Below, in pieces: positions 50,878-59,900 of a stretch of 64,000 bases of DNA; position 1 is the stretch's first letter, and each line of letters begins with the position of its first letter. The DNA lies in NCBI RefSeq assembly GCF_002242805.1, contig NZ_MCGQ01000016.1:248481-312480 (forward strand). Direction: 5' to 3'. The DNA comes from Streptomyces diastatochromogenes (GTDB taxonomy: Bacteria; Actinomycetota; Actinomycetes; Streptomycetales; Streptomycetaceae). The translations under genes and the position numbers were made by a program. The notes below the pieces were generated by a model, which was not told where the DNA came from, ran no database searches, and saw nothing but the letters and a program-made list of their open reading frames with translations.

Positions 50878-52116
50878 CTACAGGTGTACGTCGTGCAGCC
50901 GCTCGTCGAAGTTACGCATCACCTTGGGCGGTGAAGTGGTGGTGAGGCTACGGCGCACTTCACGCGCCCGCTCCACGATCCGCCCCGACCGGTACTGCAG
51001 CCCTGCGTCGAGCGCCCGCCCGGCGAGTGCGAACGCCGCCTCGACCCGGCCGGCTGCGAGGTGCCCGGCGGCGATGTCGAGGGCCAGCAGGGCGCGTTGT
51101 TTGGCGTGGCCGGTGACCAGAGCCTCTACGTCCTCGGACAGCACCCAATCCGCGAGGCCAAGCCGGGCGCCGCAGGTGACCCGGGCTGCCGCTACCTTCT
51201 CGGGGCTGAAGGTGAACACCCACGGCCACGGCGGTGGGTCCTCCGGCAGTGCCTCGGCTGCCGCTCGGGATACGACCAGTGCCTTGTCGGCCGCGCGCCG
51301 GTCCCCGGCTGCGGCGTGCCCGAGCGCTTCCACGCTGGAGAGCCACGCATCCGCCACCGGCGGTGCGTTGTCGCCCAGCGCTCGGCGCGCTTTCCGGGCC
51401 CGGTTCAGCGCCTCGACACCGTTACCGGCGTGCGCCTCGAACTGGGCCAGGCTCCCGGACTGGTAGGCCGTGAGCAGTGGGTCACCGGCGCTGCGGGCCG
51501 CTTTGATCGCCGAGCCGTACCAGGTGCGGGCGGACCCGGTGTCACCCATGTCCCAGTACAACCATCCCGCCAGGCTCGCCGCCTCGCTCGCCACGGCCGC
51601 CAGCCGAGCCCGTGCGGTGACATTCGCGTTCTGGGCCACGGTCTGAATGAGCCGCAGATGTCCACGGACGGCTTCCACCAGGTCCCGTGACGGTGTGGAG
51701 CCGTCCAGCCGCCTGTATGCCGTGGTGGACAACCGCAGGGCAGCGGCCTGCCCTGCGGCGGTATCCGCCACCTCCGGTCGGGCAGTCAGTACCGGAGCCG
51801 CCGCAACCGCGGCAGCACCCCCGAGGAACCTGCGTCGCTCCACGTCTGACCCGTCTCTCACCTGCACCGAGGGGCGGCCACCTGCGAGCCCGACAAGCGC
51901 CGGCGGGATCTCCAGATGCGCGGCGGCCGCGGCCAGGGCGTCCGTGCTGTATGTGCCAACGCCGCGCTTCTCCAGGCGGGAGACAGCCGACTGCGACATC
52001 CCCAGTGCTTCACCGAACTGGAGCTGAGTCATGCGCCGGTCCCTGCGGGCCAGTTCAATCACTCTGCCGTAATCGCCTGTCCGGGAAGCTTCCCGGATCT
52101 CTTCCGCCTGCTGCAC
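50878..52116 (-). CDS. XRE-family regulator with TPR-like C-terminal domain
   Basis: 412 residues from GTG 52116 behind GGGGGTAA. HTH: ELARRDRRMTQLQFGEALGM then SQSAVSRLEKRG. After a Tat-like RRRFLGGAAAVAAAP stretch (probably coincidental), the remaining roughly 290 residues are helical repeats (WLYWDMGDTGSARTWYGSAI, LAGRALDAGLQYRSGR). This plan is common for Streptomyces regulators that sense a partner peptide or protein. It diverges from an HATPase gene, as in abaA/whiJ-type loci. Confidence 0.88.
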   Translation of the reverse strand: MQQAEEIREASRTGDYGRVIELARRDRRMTQLQFGEALGMSQSAVSRLEKRGVGTYSTDALAAAAAHLEIPPALVGLAGGRPSVQVRDGSDVERRRFLGGAAAVAAAPVLTARPEVADTAAGQAAALRLSTTAYRRLDGSTPSRDLVEAVRGHLRLIQTVAQNANVTARARLAAVASEAASLAGWLYWDMGDTGSARTWYGSAIKAARSAGDPLLTAYQSGSLAQFEAHAGNGVEALNRARKARRALGDNAPPVADAWLSSVEALGHAAAGDRRAADKALVVSRAAAEALPEDPPPWPWVFTFSPEKVAAARVTCGARLGLADWVLSEDVEALVTGHAKQRALLALDIAAGHLAAGRVEAAFALAGRALDAGLQYRSGRIVERAREVRRSLTTTSPPKVMRNFDERLHDVHL

Positions 52117-52181
52117 GGCTTACCCCCACGCTACGAGTCCACAGGGCCCCGGGCTCCTGCCCGTACCCGCTCAACGCATAT

Positions 52182-52203
52182 CCGCATGCGTTTGCCGCAT
52201 GCG
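52182..52203. promoter_or_regulatory. Twin CCGCATGCG boxes in the XRE/HATPase divergent promoter
   Basis: CCGCATGCG occurs at 52182-52190 and 52195-52203, 13 bp apart, each containing the palindrome GCATGC. They lie 66 bp before the XRE start and about 195 bp before the HATPase start. An autoregulatory site for the XRE protein is plausible. Nothing else is seen in the 281-bp gap. Confidence 0.45.
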
Positions 52204-52397
52204 TGATGGTCCCACAGCGGTGGGTGACCGTTGACTGTCTGTCAGCGCCAACGAGCCCTTAAGCAGGATCTGTTGGCGCGTGATACGGCCCGTCGCCTGC
52301 GCTCCTGGGGCGGCCCGTCTACGGCCGCGATCACGTTTCCCACTCGTGAGGGAGGTGAGCGCGGCGCACCCCCCAACCCCACCACCAAGGCGTGACG

Positions 52398-52826
52398 ATG
52401 ACGATGACCGCGGAGCCACCACCGCAGGGCCACCCCGGCTACAACATCACGATGGGTGCCGAGCCGAAATCTGTCGCCCAGGCCCGCCACCTGGCCCGCC
52501 AGAGCTGCACCGCATGGGGCTTCGATGCCGAGACTGGCGAGACCGCTGCCTTACTGACCTCCGAACTTGTCACCAATGCCGTCCTCCACGGCCGCTCGCA
52601 CTCCATCCGTGTCCAGGTCGCGCGGGTTGACGGCGACCTGGTCAGGATCGTCGTCGTCGACAAGTCCCACCGCATGCCCGAGATGAAGCACCCGGATCCC
52701 GAAGACGTCAGCGGCCGTGGCCTGCTCCTCGTCGATGCCCTCACTGATCGATGGGGCACAGACCTGCTGCCCTGGGGCAAACGCATGTGGGCCGAGATTC
52801 TGATCAAGAAGCAGAGCGAGCAGTGA
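52398..52826 (+). CDS. HATPase_c anti-sigma-factor-like ATP-binding protein
   Basis: 142 residues from ATG 52398 (AAGG 7 nt upstream; other ATG or GTG codons are adjacent). GHKL motifs are complete: TSELVTNAVLHGRSHSIRVQ (N-box), VVDKSHRMPE, and SGRGLLLVDALTDRWG (G-box). Such RsbW/SpoIIAB-like proteins bind or phosphorylate partners and are abundant in Streptomyces beside XRE regulators. It begins the unit that runs through the tiny ORFs and the methyltransferase. Confidence 0.88.
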   Translation: MTMTAEPPPQGHPGYNITMGAEPKSVAQARHLARQSCTAWGFDAETGETAALLTSELVTNAVLHGRSHSIRVQVARVDGDLVRIVVVDKSHRMPEMKHPDPEDVSGRGLLLVDALTDRWGTDLLPWGKRMWAEILIKKQSEQ

Positions 52827-52863
52827 GCGGTCGCCGCTGGCGCGGCGTCCTCGAACCGTACCT

Positions 52864-52989
52864 ATGGCCCGCTCCCCGCCGAAGCCGCGTCGCCCCTGCC
52901 GCCTTTGGCTCATGAAGCTCCGCCCGTATTCCCTGCGCAAGACCGGGACAGGCGGCCACCCAACACCACACGAGAAGGGAGCACCATGA
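52864..52989 (+). CDS. Tiny basic ORF (41 codons), first of three coupled short peptides
   Basis: Begins MARSPPKPRRPCRLWLMK and continues LRPYSLRKTGTGGHPTPHEK. It is rich in Arg, Lys and Pro, with one Cys. Its stop overlaps the next ORF's start (ATGA at 52986). It has no good ribosome site of its own, so it may depend on the upstream HATPase gene 37 bp away. Unknown function. Confidence 0.4.
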   Translation: MARSPPKPRRPCRLWLMKLRPYSLRKTGTGGHPTPHEKGAP

Positions 52990-53084
52990 GCACTCCCCGA
53001 CCTCCGATCCCCGGCCCGGACCCGCCGGGCGGTCCCGGCACACCGCCTGCAACACCCGCCCCGAGCAGCCAACACAGGAGGTAA
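52986..53084 (+). CDS. Proline-rich short peptide 1 (32 residues)
   Basis: Starts at ATG 52986 behind GAAGGGAG at good spacing. Begins MSTPRPPIPGPDPPGGPG and ends SSQHRR, with about one third proline. No Cys. Its end overlaps the strong ribosome site (AGGAGGTAA) of the next peptide. Could be a ribosomally made precursor or a regulatory peptide for the methyltransferase downstream. Confidence 0.5.
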   Translation: MSTPRPPIPGPDPPGGPGTPPATPAPSSQHRR

Positions 53085-53088
53085 CCCA

Positions 53089-53196
53089 GTGGGTAAGCAC
53101 CAAGGACCCCCAGCCCCGATCCAGCCGCCGCCTCCACCTCCCCCGCCATCGCCCGACGGCTCCGGTCCGCCTGGTGACGGAGGCCACCGAAAGTGA
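53089..53196 (+). CDS. Proline-rich short peptide 2 (35 residues)
   Basis: Starts at GTG 53089, five bases after AGGAGGTAA, the strongest ribosome site in the region. Begins MGKHQGPPAPIQ, followed by a run of eight prolines and ending GPPGDGGHRK. The stop overlaps the methyltransferase start (GTGA at 53193), a translationally coupled arrangement. The ending HRK resembles the HRR end of peptide 1 and the GRHRKP end of the gene at 54364. Unknown function; a modified peptide precursor is one possibility. Confidence 0.55.
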   Translation: MGKHQGPPAPIQPPPPPPPPSPDGSGPPGDGGHRK

Positions 53197-54353
53197 CCGC
53201 GAAGCACCAGGAGCGCCCCGGCCGTACGCGGCTGGGGCGCCGCCTCACGGAAACCGGCGCTCTCTCCTCGGACTGGGTACCGGCGTTCGCGGCCGTAGAC
53301 CGCGCCGCCTTCTTGCCTGACCTGATGTGGCTGTGGGACATGGACACCGAAACAGCCGTCCCCGTTGACCGGCGCGAGGACGCCGCCGCCTGGCATGACA
53401 CAGCCGACAGCGACAAGCCGATCGTGACGCAGTGGGACGACGGACGGCACAACGGCACCAAACCCGGTCGGGTGCCCACCAGTTCGGCTAGCGCGCCTAG
53501 CATCGTGTACGGGATGCTGCGGGACCTGGACATCGACGTCGGCATGCGCACGCTCGACATCGGCACCGGCACGGGCGAAACCGCCGGACTGCTCGCCCAC
53601 CGCCTCGGGTGGCGGAACGTGAGCACGCTCGAACTGGACCCGGCCGTATCCTGGGCCGCCCGGGAACGCCTTTGCCGACTTGGCCTGTACGTGACCACCG
53701 TCATCGGCGACGGCGCGGATGGATACCCGGCCGCTGCCCCGTACGACCGGCTACTGGTCACCTACGCTGTGCGCACCGTGCCCGCCGCGTGGATCGCGCA
53801 GACCCGTTCAGGCGGCGTGCTCGTTGCCCCCTGGGGTACGCACTACAGCAACCGTGACGCTGTTGCCCGCCTGGTCGTGAACGGTAGGGTCGCCTCCGGC
53901 AGGTTCACCCAGGCCGTCGAGTTCATGAAGGACCGCCACGATCGCGCTCCCTGGCCGAACCATGGCGAGTACGTCACGGACTGGTCGGGTGCCAGTAAAC
54001 AGACCGCAGACCTCGCGCCGGCTGAACTCGACGCCGCCCGGTTCGCGCTCGGCCTGGCCGTGCCGGACTGCGTCCACACCGCCTACGCGGAGGCCGACGG
54101 CACTCCGGCCGCCTGGTGGTACAGCATCCGTGACCACTCGTGGGCCGCCGCCCGGTGGTCCGAAACCGAATCAGCCAGTGTCTACCAACGCGGCCCCCGC
54201 CGCCTGTGGGACGAGATTCAGGCTGCTCACCGGTGGTGGGAGCTGCGTGGGTGCCCGCTGGTGGAGAGGTACGGGCTCACTGTCGATCCGTCTGGCGCTA
54301 CGGTGTGGCTGGACGAGCCGGACCAGCCAGTACCGCAGACCGCGACCCGGTAG
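53193..54353 (+). CDS. Protein-L-isoaspartate O-methyltransferase-like enzyme
   Basis: 386 residues from GTG 53193, coupled to peptide 2. PIMT-type fold: VPTSSASAPSIVYGMLRDLD then MRTLDIGTGTGETAGLLAHR (SAM motif I), ELDPAVSWAARERL, and APYDRLLVTYAVRTVPAAWI with GGVLVAPWG. A C-terminal extension of about 150 residues (RRLWDEIQAAHRWWELRG) follows. PIMT-like enzymes repair isoaspartate and are also used in actinobacterial graspetide and lanthipeptide pathways to modify precursor aspartates. No ATP-grasp or LanB gene is nearby, so the substrate is open. Confidence 0.85.
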   Translation: MTAKHQERPGRTRLGRRLTETGALSSDWVPAFAAVDRAAFLPDLMWLWDMDTETAVPVDRREDAAAWHDTADSDKPIVTQWDDGRHNGTKPGRVPTSSASAPSIVYGMLRDLDIDVGMRTLDIGTGTGETAGLLAHRLGWRNVSTLELDPAVSWAARERLCRLGLYVTTVIGDGADGYPAAAPYDRLLVTYAVRTVPAAWIAQTRSGGVLVAPWGTHYSNRDAVARLVVNGRVASGRFTQAVEFMKDRHDRAPWPNHGEYVTDWSGASKQTADLAPAELDAARFALGLAVPDCVHTAYAEADGTPAAWWYSIRDHSWAAARWSETESASVYQRGPRRLWDEIQAAHRWWELRGCPLVERYGLTVDPSGATVWLDEPDQPVPQTATR

Positions 54354-54363
54354 GAGGCGCACC

Positions 54364-54684
54364 GTGGACCGAGAGGACGAGCCGCTGGAGGTCTGGGCCG
54401 CACGCCGCGACCGGCGCCGGGAAGCGGACCGGCAGATCGTCGGCACACGCCGCGTCGTCTCCCTCGCCCCCGGCCCGAAGGCGGCCCATATCAACCCCGA
54501 GGGCCCACGGGCCCTTCTGGGGTGGGACGGGCACGCATGGGTGACGGTCGGCGTCGCACGGAACGCCGACGAAGCCCGCGAATTCCTCGGCCACATCCCG
54601 GTCCCGGCCGCGGAACCCGGTGCCGAAGTCCCGCCAGCAATTCCCGGACTCGGCCTGGGGCCAGGACGGCACCGTAAACCCTGA
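54364..54684 (+). CDS. DUF6087-like small protein
   Basis: 106 residues from GTG 54364 behind TAGGAGG. The pattern EPLEVWAARRDRRREADRQI, then AAHINPEGPRALLGWDGHAW and VTVGVARNADEAREFLGHI, fits the DUF6087 family recalled from Streptomyces. The family occurs near HATPase and XRE genes and has no known function. It ends with a basic GRHRKP. Last gene of the segment before the third rnpB-like repeat. Confidence 0.7.
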   Translation: MDREDEPLEVWAARRDRRREADRQIVGTRRVVSLAPGPKAAHINPEGPRALLGWDGHAWVTVGVARNADEAREFLGHIPVPAAEPGAEVPPAIPGLGLGPGRHRKP

Positions 54685-54745
54685 CCCGGCACAATGATGC
54701 CTCCGCCAGTCGGACTGGCGGGTGGGCCGCACGAGTTCGGCGGGC

Positions 54746-54817
54746 TGGATGGCCGTCGCTGAAGGGCCCGCAAGATCCCCCGGAACAGAACCCGGCGTAC
54801 AGTCCTACTCGTCTGCC
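54746..54817. mobile_element. Diverged 72-nt copy of the rnpB 3' end (att-like)
   Basis: Aligns with 48857-48929: TGGATGGCCGTCG, a helix with compensating-looking changes, GGAACAGAACCCGGCGTAC, then a core with two mismatches, ending GTCTGCC. About 80% identical by eye, with one deleted base. It is longer than the 27-bp copy at 50315 and looks like a displaced rnpB end from another integration. Confidence 0.75.
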
Positions 54818-55314
54818 TTCTGGGATCTGACCAGGGAAAACTTCCTGATCAGGGCAATGCGTCCTGGGGGAGTTCCTGCCTGTACGTGTGGATTCCTGGG
54901 AGTCCCGCGCGAACGATCCTATGTCGAACTTCATCCGCCCATTCTGTGTTGACTGCGGCAGAGGACGGGTGCGGTGAACGCCAGCCTGGAGTTGAGGATG
55001 GCATGGATTTCGGCCAGGCGTTTGCCCTGGGAAAGCAAGACAGCGATGTGTGCGACCACAAGGCACCGACGAGCTGATGACTGCCGAGATCGTCATGCAT
55101 GTGCTTCTTGGGTAACCTCGGCGTATCAAGGGTATGAAAAGACCCTCCAGGATCTGCTGGGGCCAATTTCGCGCTCTGCAGTGAGCGATCTGGATGCAGC
55201 GTGCTGCTTGCCCCCTCGCTGTTTCTGCTGGTGCGCATGGTGATGGAGGGGGCGATGTCTACCTGGGGCACGGGCATATTCATTGTCCCGCCGTGTACCG
55301 TCCCCACGCGAGGA
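54818..55314. other. Apparently non-coding stretch after the third rnpB repeat
   Basis: Frames in this stretch have irregular codon use and no good start sites. No RNA gene or repeat is recognised, and GC is lower than average. Probably degenerate mobile DNA separating the integrated segment from the kinase gene. Confidence 0.5.
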
Positions 55315-56901
55315 TCAGCTGGCGGACCTCAGCTGGGCGATCTGCTTGTCGAGGTTCCTTACCTGTATCGAGTCGGCTCCGTAAGCGTCGACCAGGAGGA
55401 TACGGACGGCTTCGAGTTCCACGAGCGATTCCTCCAAGTAGCCGGACGCCGCCAGCATCTGGGCGACGACGAAGCAGGAGTCGCGGATCTGGTCCGCGGT
55501 GTCGCCGTCAGCTGAGGCGTGGGCGTTCTGCACGTAAAACCGCAGCTGCGGAAGGGCCCTGTCCGGTTTCCCGATCTCGGCGTACGCGTGGCCGGCATGG
55601 TAAGCGCAGTCCAGGACGATGGGGTCGCTAGGCGGTAGGTACTTGCGGTAGTCGCGGCCGACGACGTCGAAGAGCGTGGCGGCATGGGTGTACTCGCCAG
55701 CGTAGAACTGTGCGGCGGCCAGGAAGTGGCGCAGGCGCAGCTCCAGGTAGGGGTCATCTGCAGCGCGGGCGACGCCCGCTTCGAGGAGACGGATCGCCTG
55801 GGAGGGTTGGTCATTGTCCAGAAGCGCCTGCACGTTCGCCTGCAGGGCTGCTGCTTCGGCGTCCGTCAGCCGAGTCCGGTCCGTGGCCTGCTCCCGTGGC
55901 CTGGTCGCGGCCAGGAGAGGCAGACGGAACGGGCGGGTCGGGTCACGGCTGTCCTCGCCAGTGGCGGATGCTCCGGTTGATGCGGCTGCGTGAGGAAGAA
56001 GCGCCTCATATACGGCCTCTGCCTGAGGCCGCTTCCCCGGGTCCTTCGCGAGCATTGACGTTACGAGGGTGTCGAGTGCCGCCGGAATGTCGGCACGGCG
56101 CGTCAGTACCGACGGGGCGGGTGTCTTCAGGTGGTGGGCGCGCAGGGGCATGGCGGAGGTTGCGAAGAACGGTACGTCCCCCGTGAGCAGTTCGCAGAGC
56201 AGGCAGCCGAGGGAGTAGATGTCCGACGCGGAGGTCACCGGCTGGCCGAGGCATTGCTCGGGTGACATGTACGGCGGAGTGCCGACGGTCTTGTCGACCT
56301 GGGTCAGCCTTGGCAGGGCCCCTGCGCCGCGAAGGATCGCGATGCCGAAGTCGAGGACCTTCACCAGACCACCGTCGATGACAATCATGTTGGCTGGCTT
56401 GATGTCGCGGTGGACGATGTCGACTTGGTGCACGCCGACCAGGACCGCGGCGATTTGCGCGGCGATCGACGCGGCCCATGCCACGCTCGGTGGCGCAGAG
56501 GTGTAGTCCGCGTGGTTGAGCAGCGTTTCCAGGGTCGATCCGCGCAGCAGCTGCATGACCAGCCACAACTGGGTGCTGCCATCGTTGCCGGTTTCGACGC
56601 CCGTGTCGTAGACCGCGGGAATGCCCGGGTGTTCGAGCTGGGCAGTGGTGCGGATCTCCCGCAGGAAACGCTTGCGGTCCCGTTCCATCTGGTCGAGGAG
56701 ATCCGCTGCCTCCGGGCTGTCCGGCGCGGTCGGAACCGGTCCGGACGACGGCCGCAGGAGTTTGATCGCTACGCTTCGGTCCAGACGCTCGTCATAGCCG
56801 TGAAAGACCTCACTCATGCCGCCGCGGCCGAGTACACCGTCCACGCGGTAGCGGCCCGCGAGGAGCCGTCTACCAGGAGACTGTGCCACACCGTCGTTCA
56901 C
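55315..56901 (-). CDS. Serine/threonine protein kinase with TPR-like C-terminal domain
   Basis: 528 residues from GTG 56901 behind GGGTGGTGGGAC. The kinase domain (about 15-300) is complete: LGRGGMSEVFHGYDERLDRS glycine loop, VAIKLL lysine, HRDIKPANMIV catalytic loop, LDFGIAIL, and GTPPYMSPEQCLG. After a linker, residues 340-528 are helical repeats (LIEAGVARA-type units such as DPYLELRLRHFLAAAQFYAG). No transmembrane or PASTA part, so it is cytoplasmic. It follows hsdR by 70 bp on the same strand. Kinases next to restriction genes occur in phage-defence islands, so a defence role is possible. Confidence 0.9.
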   Translation of the reverse strand: MNDGVAQSPGRRLLAGRYRVDGVLGRGGMSEVFHGYDERLDRSVAIKLLRPSSGPVPTAPDSPEAADLLDQMERDRKRFLREIRTTAQLEHPGIPAVYDTGVETGNDGSTQLWLVMQLLRGSTLETLLNHADYTSAPPSVAWAASIAAQIAAVLVGVHQVDIVHRDIKPANMIVIDGGLVKVLDFGIAILRGAGALPRLTQVDKTVGTPPYMSPEQCLGQPVTSASDIYSLGCLLCELLTGDVPFFATSAMPLRAHHLKTPAPSVLTRRADIPAALDTLVTSMLAKDPGKRPQAEAVYEALLPHAAASTGASATGEDSRDPTRPFRLPLLAATRPREQATDRTRLTDAEAAALQANVQALLDNDQPSQAIRLLEAGVARAADDPYLELRLRHFLAAAQFYAGEYTHAATLFDVVGRDYRKYLPPSDPIVLDCAYHAGHAYAEIGKPDRALPQLRFYVQNAHASADGDTADQIRDSCFVVAQMLAASGYLEESLVELEAVRILLVDAYGADSIQVRNLDKQIAQLRSAS

Positions 56902-56971
56902 GTCCCACCACCCCTGCCCAGCGATAAGAGCACATGACATACGTGGCTACGTACCGTGCCATCTCGATCGG

Positions 56972-59900
56972 TCACTGTTCGAGCGCCTGATCGCCGGTTT
57001 CTCGACGCATTTCGGCGCGCAGCCGGGCGAGCGCCTCGTCCCGTGCGGGCTCGGTGATGATCCGGTATGCGCGCTTGCGGGCCGCCTCCTTGATCGCCTT
57101 CCGGAATTCGTTGTTGTCGAAATACAGCTTCATGAAGTCGGTGTTGCGCTCAGCGTTCTCCGCGACAATGTCGTCGAGCCGATCGTCGGCGACCTGGCCG
57201 AACCGGTTCTCGTCGTTCATGAGCGCGATCTGCTGCATTCCCGTGTCCTCTACCAGCCCCACGACCTGCTGGTAGACGAGGATCTGATCGGAGGTGCCGA
57301 GCCCCAGCCCGAATCGCTCGTTCAGCTCCTCTATCACCTCCGACAGCGGCTTGACCTCCGGCTCCCGGTAACCTCCTCCGTCGGCTGCGTGGCCGCGTAC
57401 ATCGCGGTCGCCGACGGGGGACAGCGAGACGTTGTGACGTCCCGTGTACTCGAGCCGGAAGTGGCTCAGGTCGGCGTCGCCTATGTCCACCGACGTGGGC
57501 GACCGGCCCGGGAGCCGGAGCAGCAAGATCCGGCCGTACTGATACAGGCGCTCCAAGTCGCGATCGCCCCAGTCGACGATCTGCGCGATGAGGCTGTAGG
57601 CGCGTACGTAATCCCGTAGGGCGGTGCGGAAGCCCTCCCGCTCGTCGTCGGTCGTCAGATCGGCGAAGCGATCGAGTGCCGGCTTGAGGTACTCGTGCAG
57701 CTGGGCATGGAGCCTGCGCTCGGCCGCGTCCGTCATCCGGTCGGGTCCGGCTGCAGCCAGAACACGGATGAACGCCTCCATTTCGGAGGCGACAAGCAGC
57801 TCGTACGCCGTCACCTCGCGCTGCTTGGTGTACAGCAGGTTCGGGTCAGTCGGCTCGCTGATGGTCGCCTCGAACCAGTCTGCGAAGGCCTCCTTCATAT
57901 CGGTGGCTGTGTTGACGAAGTCGAGGACGTGTACATCCTCCTGAGCCTTGAGCGGGTGGATGCGGTTGAGTCGGGACAACGTCTGCACCGCCGCGACACC
58001 GGTGAGCGGCTTGTCGACGTACATCGCGCACAGTAGCGGCTGGTCGAACCCGGTCTGGTACTTCTCCGCGACCACAAGAAGCCGGTACTCCTCCTGGTTG
58101 CGGGCGACAGCCTGCGGATCGTCGGCCTTGGTGTAGGCGAAGTGCTCCGGCAGTCGGGCTTCGGAGAAACCGTTGAGCTGAGCCTCGGTGAACTCCAGTC
58201 CGGTGGCCTCGCCCTTGAGCTGCCCGGAGAACGCGACGAGTGTGCTGCAGTCGGTGTACCCGCGCAACTCGACGTAGGCGCGGATCGCCTGGTATAGGCC
58301 GAGCGCGTGTGACCGGTCGGGCGTGACGACCATGGCCTTGGCTCGGCCGCCGAGCCGGCCGGCGATGTTCTCCCGGAAGTCGTCGACGATCAGTTTCGCC
58401 TTCTGCTCCAGCGACTTGGGGTGCTGCTCGGCATAGCGGACCAGCATGCGCTTCGTCCTGGATGAGTCCACCTCTGGATTGGCTACGTCCGACTCTGCCT
58501 TCTGCACCGCCTCGTTTCGCAGTCGCCACTTGGTGTCGTAGGTGATGTAGTTCGCCAGGACATCGAGGATGAAGCCCTCCTCGATCGCTTGCCGCATCGA
58601 GTAGATATGGAAGGGCACGTGCATGCCCTTCTCGCCGGTGCGTGGGTGAACTCGGTCCGGATCGAAGGCGCCGAACAGCTTCAGTGTTGGGGACTTCGGC
58701 GTGGCGGTGAACGCGAAGTATGACAGGTTCGGTTGCCTGCCGCGCACCCGCGTCATGTACTCGACCTCGTCCTCGTCCTCCTCGCGCGGGGCCGCGTTCA
58801 CGCCGAGGGCCTTCTTGAGCTTGATCGCAGACTCGCCGCCCTGCGAGGAATGCGCCTCATCGATGACCACCGCGTAGCGCTTGCCCTGCAGGCCCATGTC
58901 GGCGATCTTTCCAAGCACGTAGGGGTACATCTGCAGTGTGCTGATGACGATCTTTGACGTGGAATCGTCGAGGGCCGCGGCCAACTGAGTGGAGTCTTGG
59001 TCGATCTTCTTGACGACACCAGGCGTGTGGTCGAACTGGAAGATGGTTCGCTGCAGTTGGCGGTCGAGTACGACCCTGTCCGTGATCACTATGATCTTAT
59101 GGAAGACGGGCTGGTTGGCGGCGTCGTAGAGGTTCGACAGCCGATGCGCGAGCCAGGCGATCGTGTTGGACTTGCCCGAGCCCGCCGAGTGCTGGATGAG
59201 GTAGTTGTGTCCGGCGCCGTGATCCCGGGCATGGCCGATCATCTTCTGGACCGCGTCCCACTGGTGGTAGCGGGGGAAGATACGCGGAGAGGTGTGCGGG
59301 CTTTCTCGTACGCCCTTCTTGTCCGGCAACTGAATGTGCAGGAAGCGGTGCAGGATCTCCAGCCAGTTGTCGCGCTGCCATATCTGCTCCCAGAGGTAGG
59401 CGACGGCGACGCCTCCGTCCGGAGCCGGCGGGTTCCCCGCTCCGCCTGACACGCCCGGTCCATTGGAACCGATGTTGAACGGCAGGAACTGAGTTTCGGC
59501 GCCCCGCAGCCGTGTAGTGATGAAGGCGCGGTCCGGGTCGACCGCGAAGTGGACCAGAGCCCTCTTTGCGAAGAACACCTCGTTCGGATCGCGATGTCGG
59601 TACTGCGCGATGGCATGGTCGGCGTTCTGCCCGGTGTTGGGGTTCTTCAGTTCGACGCTCGCGACGGGCAAGCCGTTCACGAAGAACGCGAGGTCCAGCG
59701 AGTGGCGCGGATGCCGCAGGCTGTAGTGCAGCTGACGTGAGACGGTAAGGATATTCGCGTTGTACTCGGCCAGGGCGTCGGCAGCCAGGGTGTGCCCGGG
59801 GCGGAAGTACGCAAGGTCGATCTGTACGCCTCGGTCGCGTACGCCCTGGCGCAGCACATCCAGGACTCCGCGCGCGTCGATCTCGGTGGCCACGCGCTGC

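Noticed and set aside
48930..54745. An integrase or excisionase for the rnpB-bound segments
   Set aside because: No frame shows tyrosine- or serine-recombinase motifs. The HTH gene at 50878-52116 is an XRE-TPR regulator, not an excisionase.
48903..54817. A tRNA gene at the repeated GTACAG...CTGCC core
   Set aside because: The sequence is the 3' end of rnpB and does not fold as a tRNA. No tRNA gene was recognised anywhere in the window.
54849..55307. 152-residue minus-strand frame after the third rnpB repeat
   Set aside because: No ribosome site, irregular codon use and no recognisable motif; treated as non-coding.
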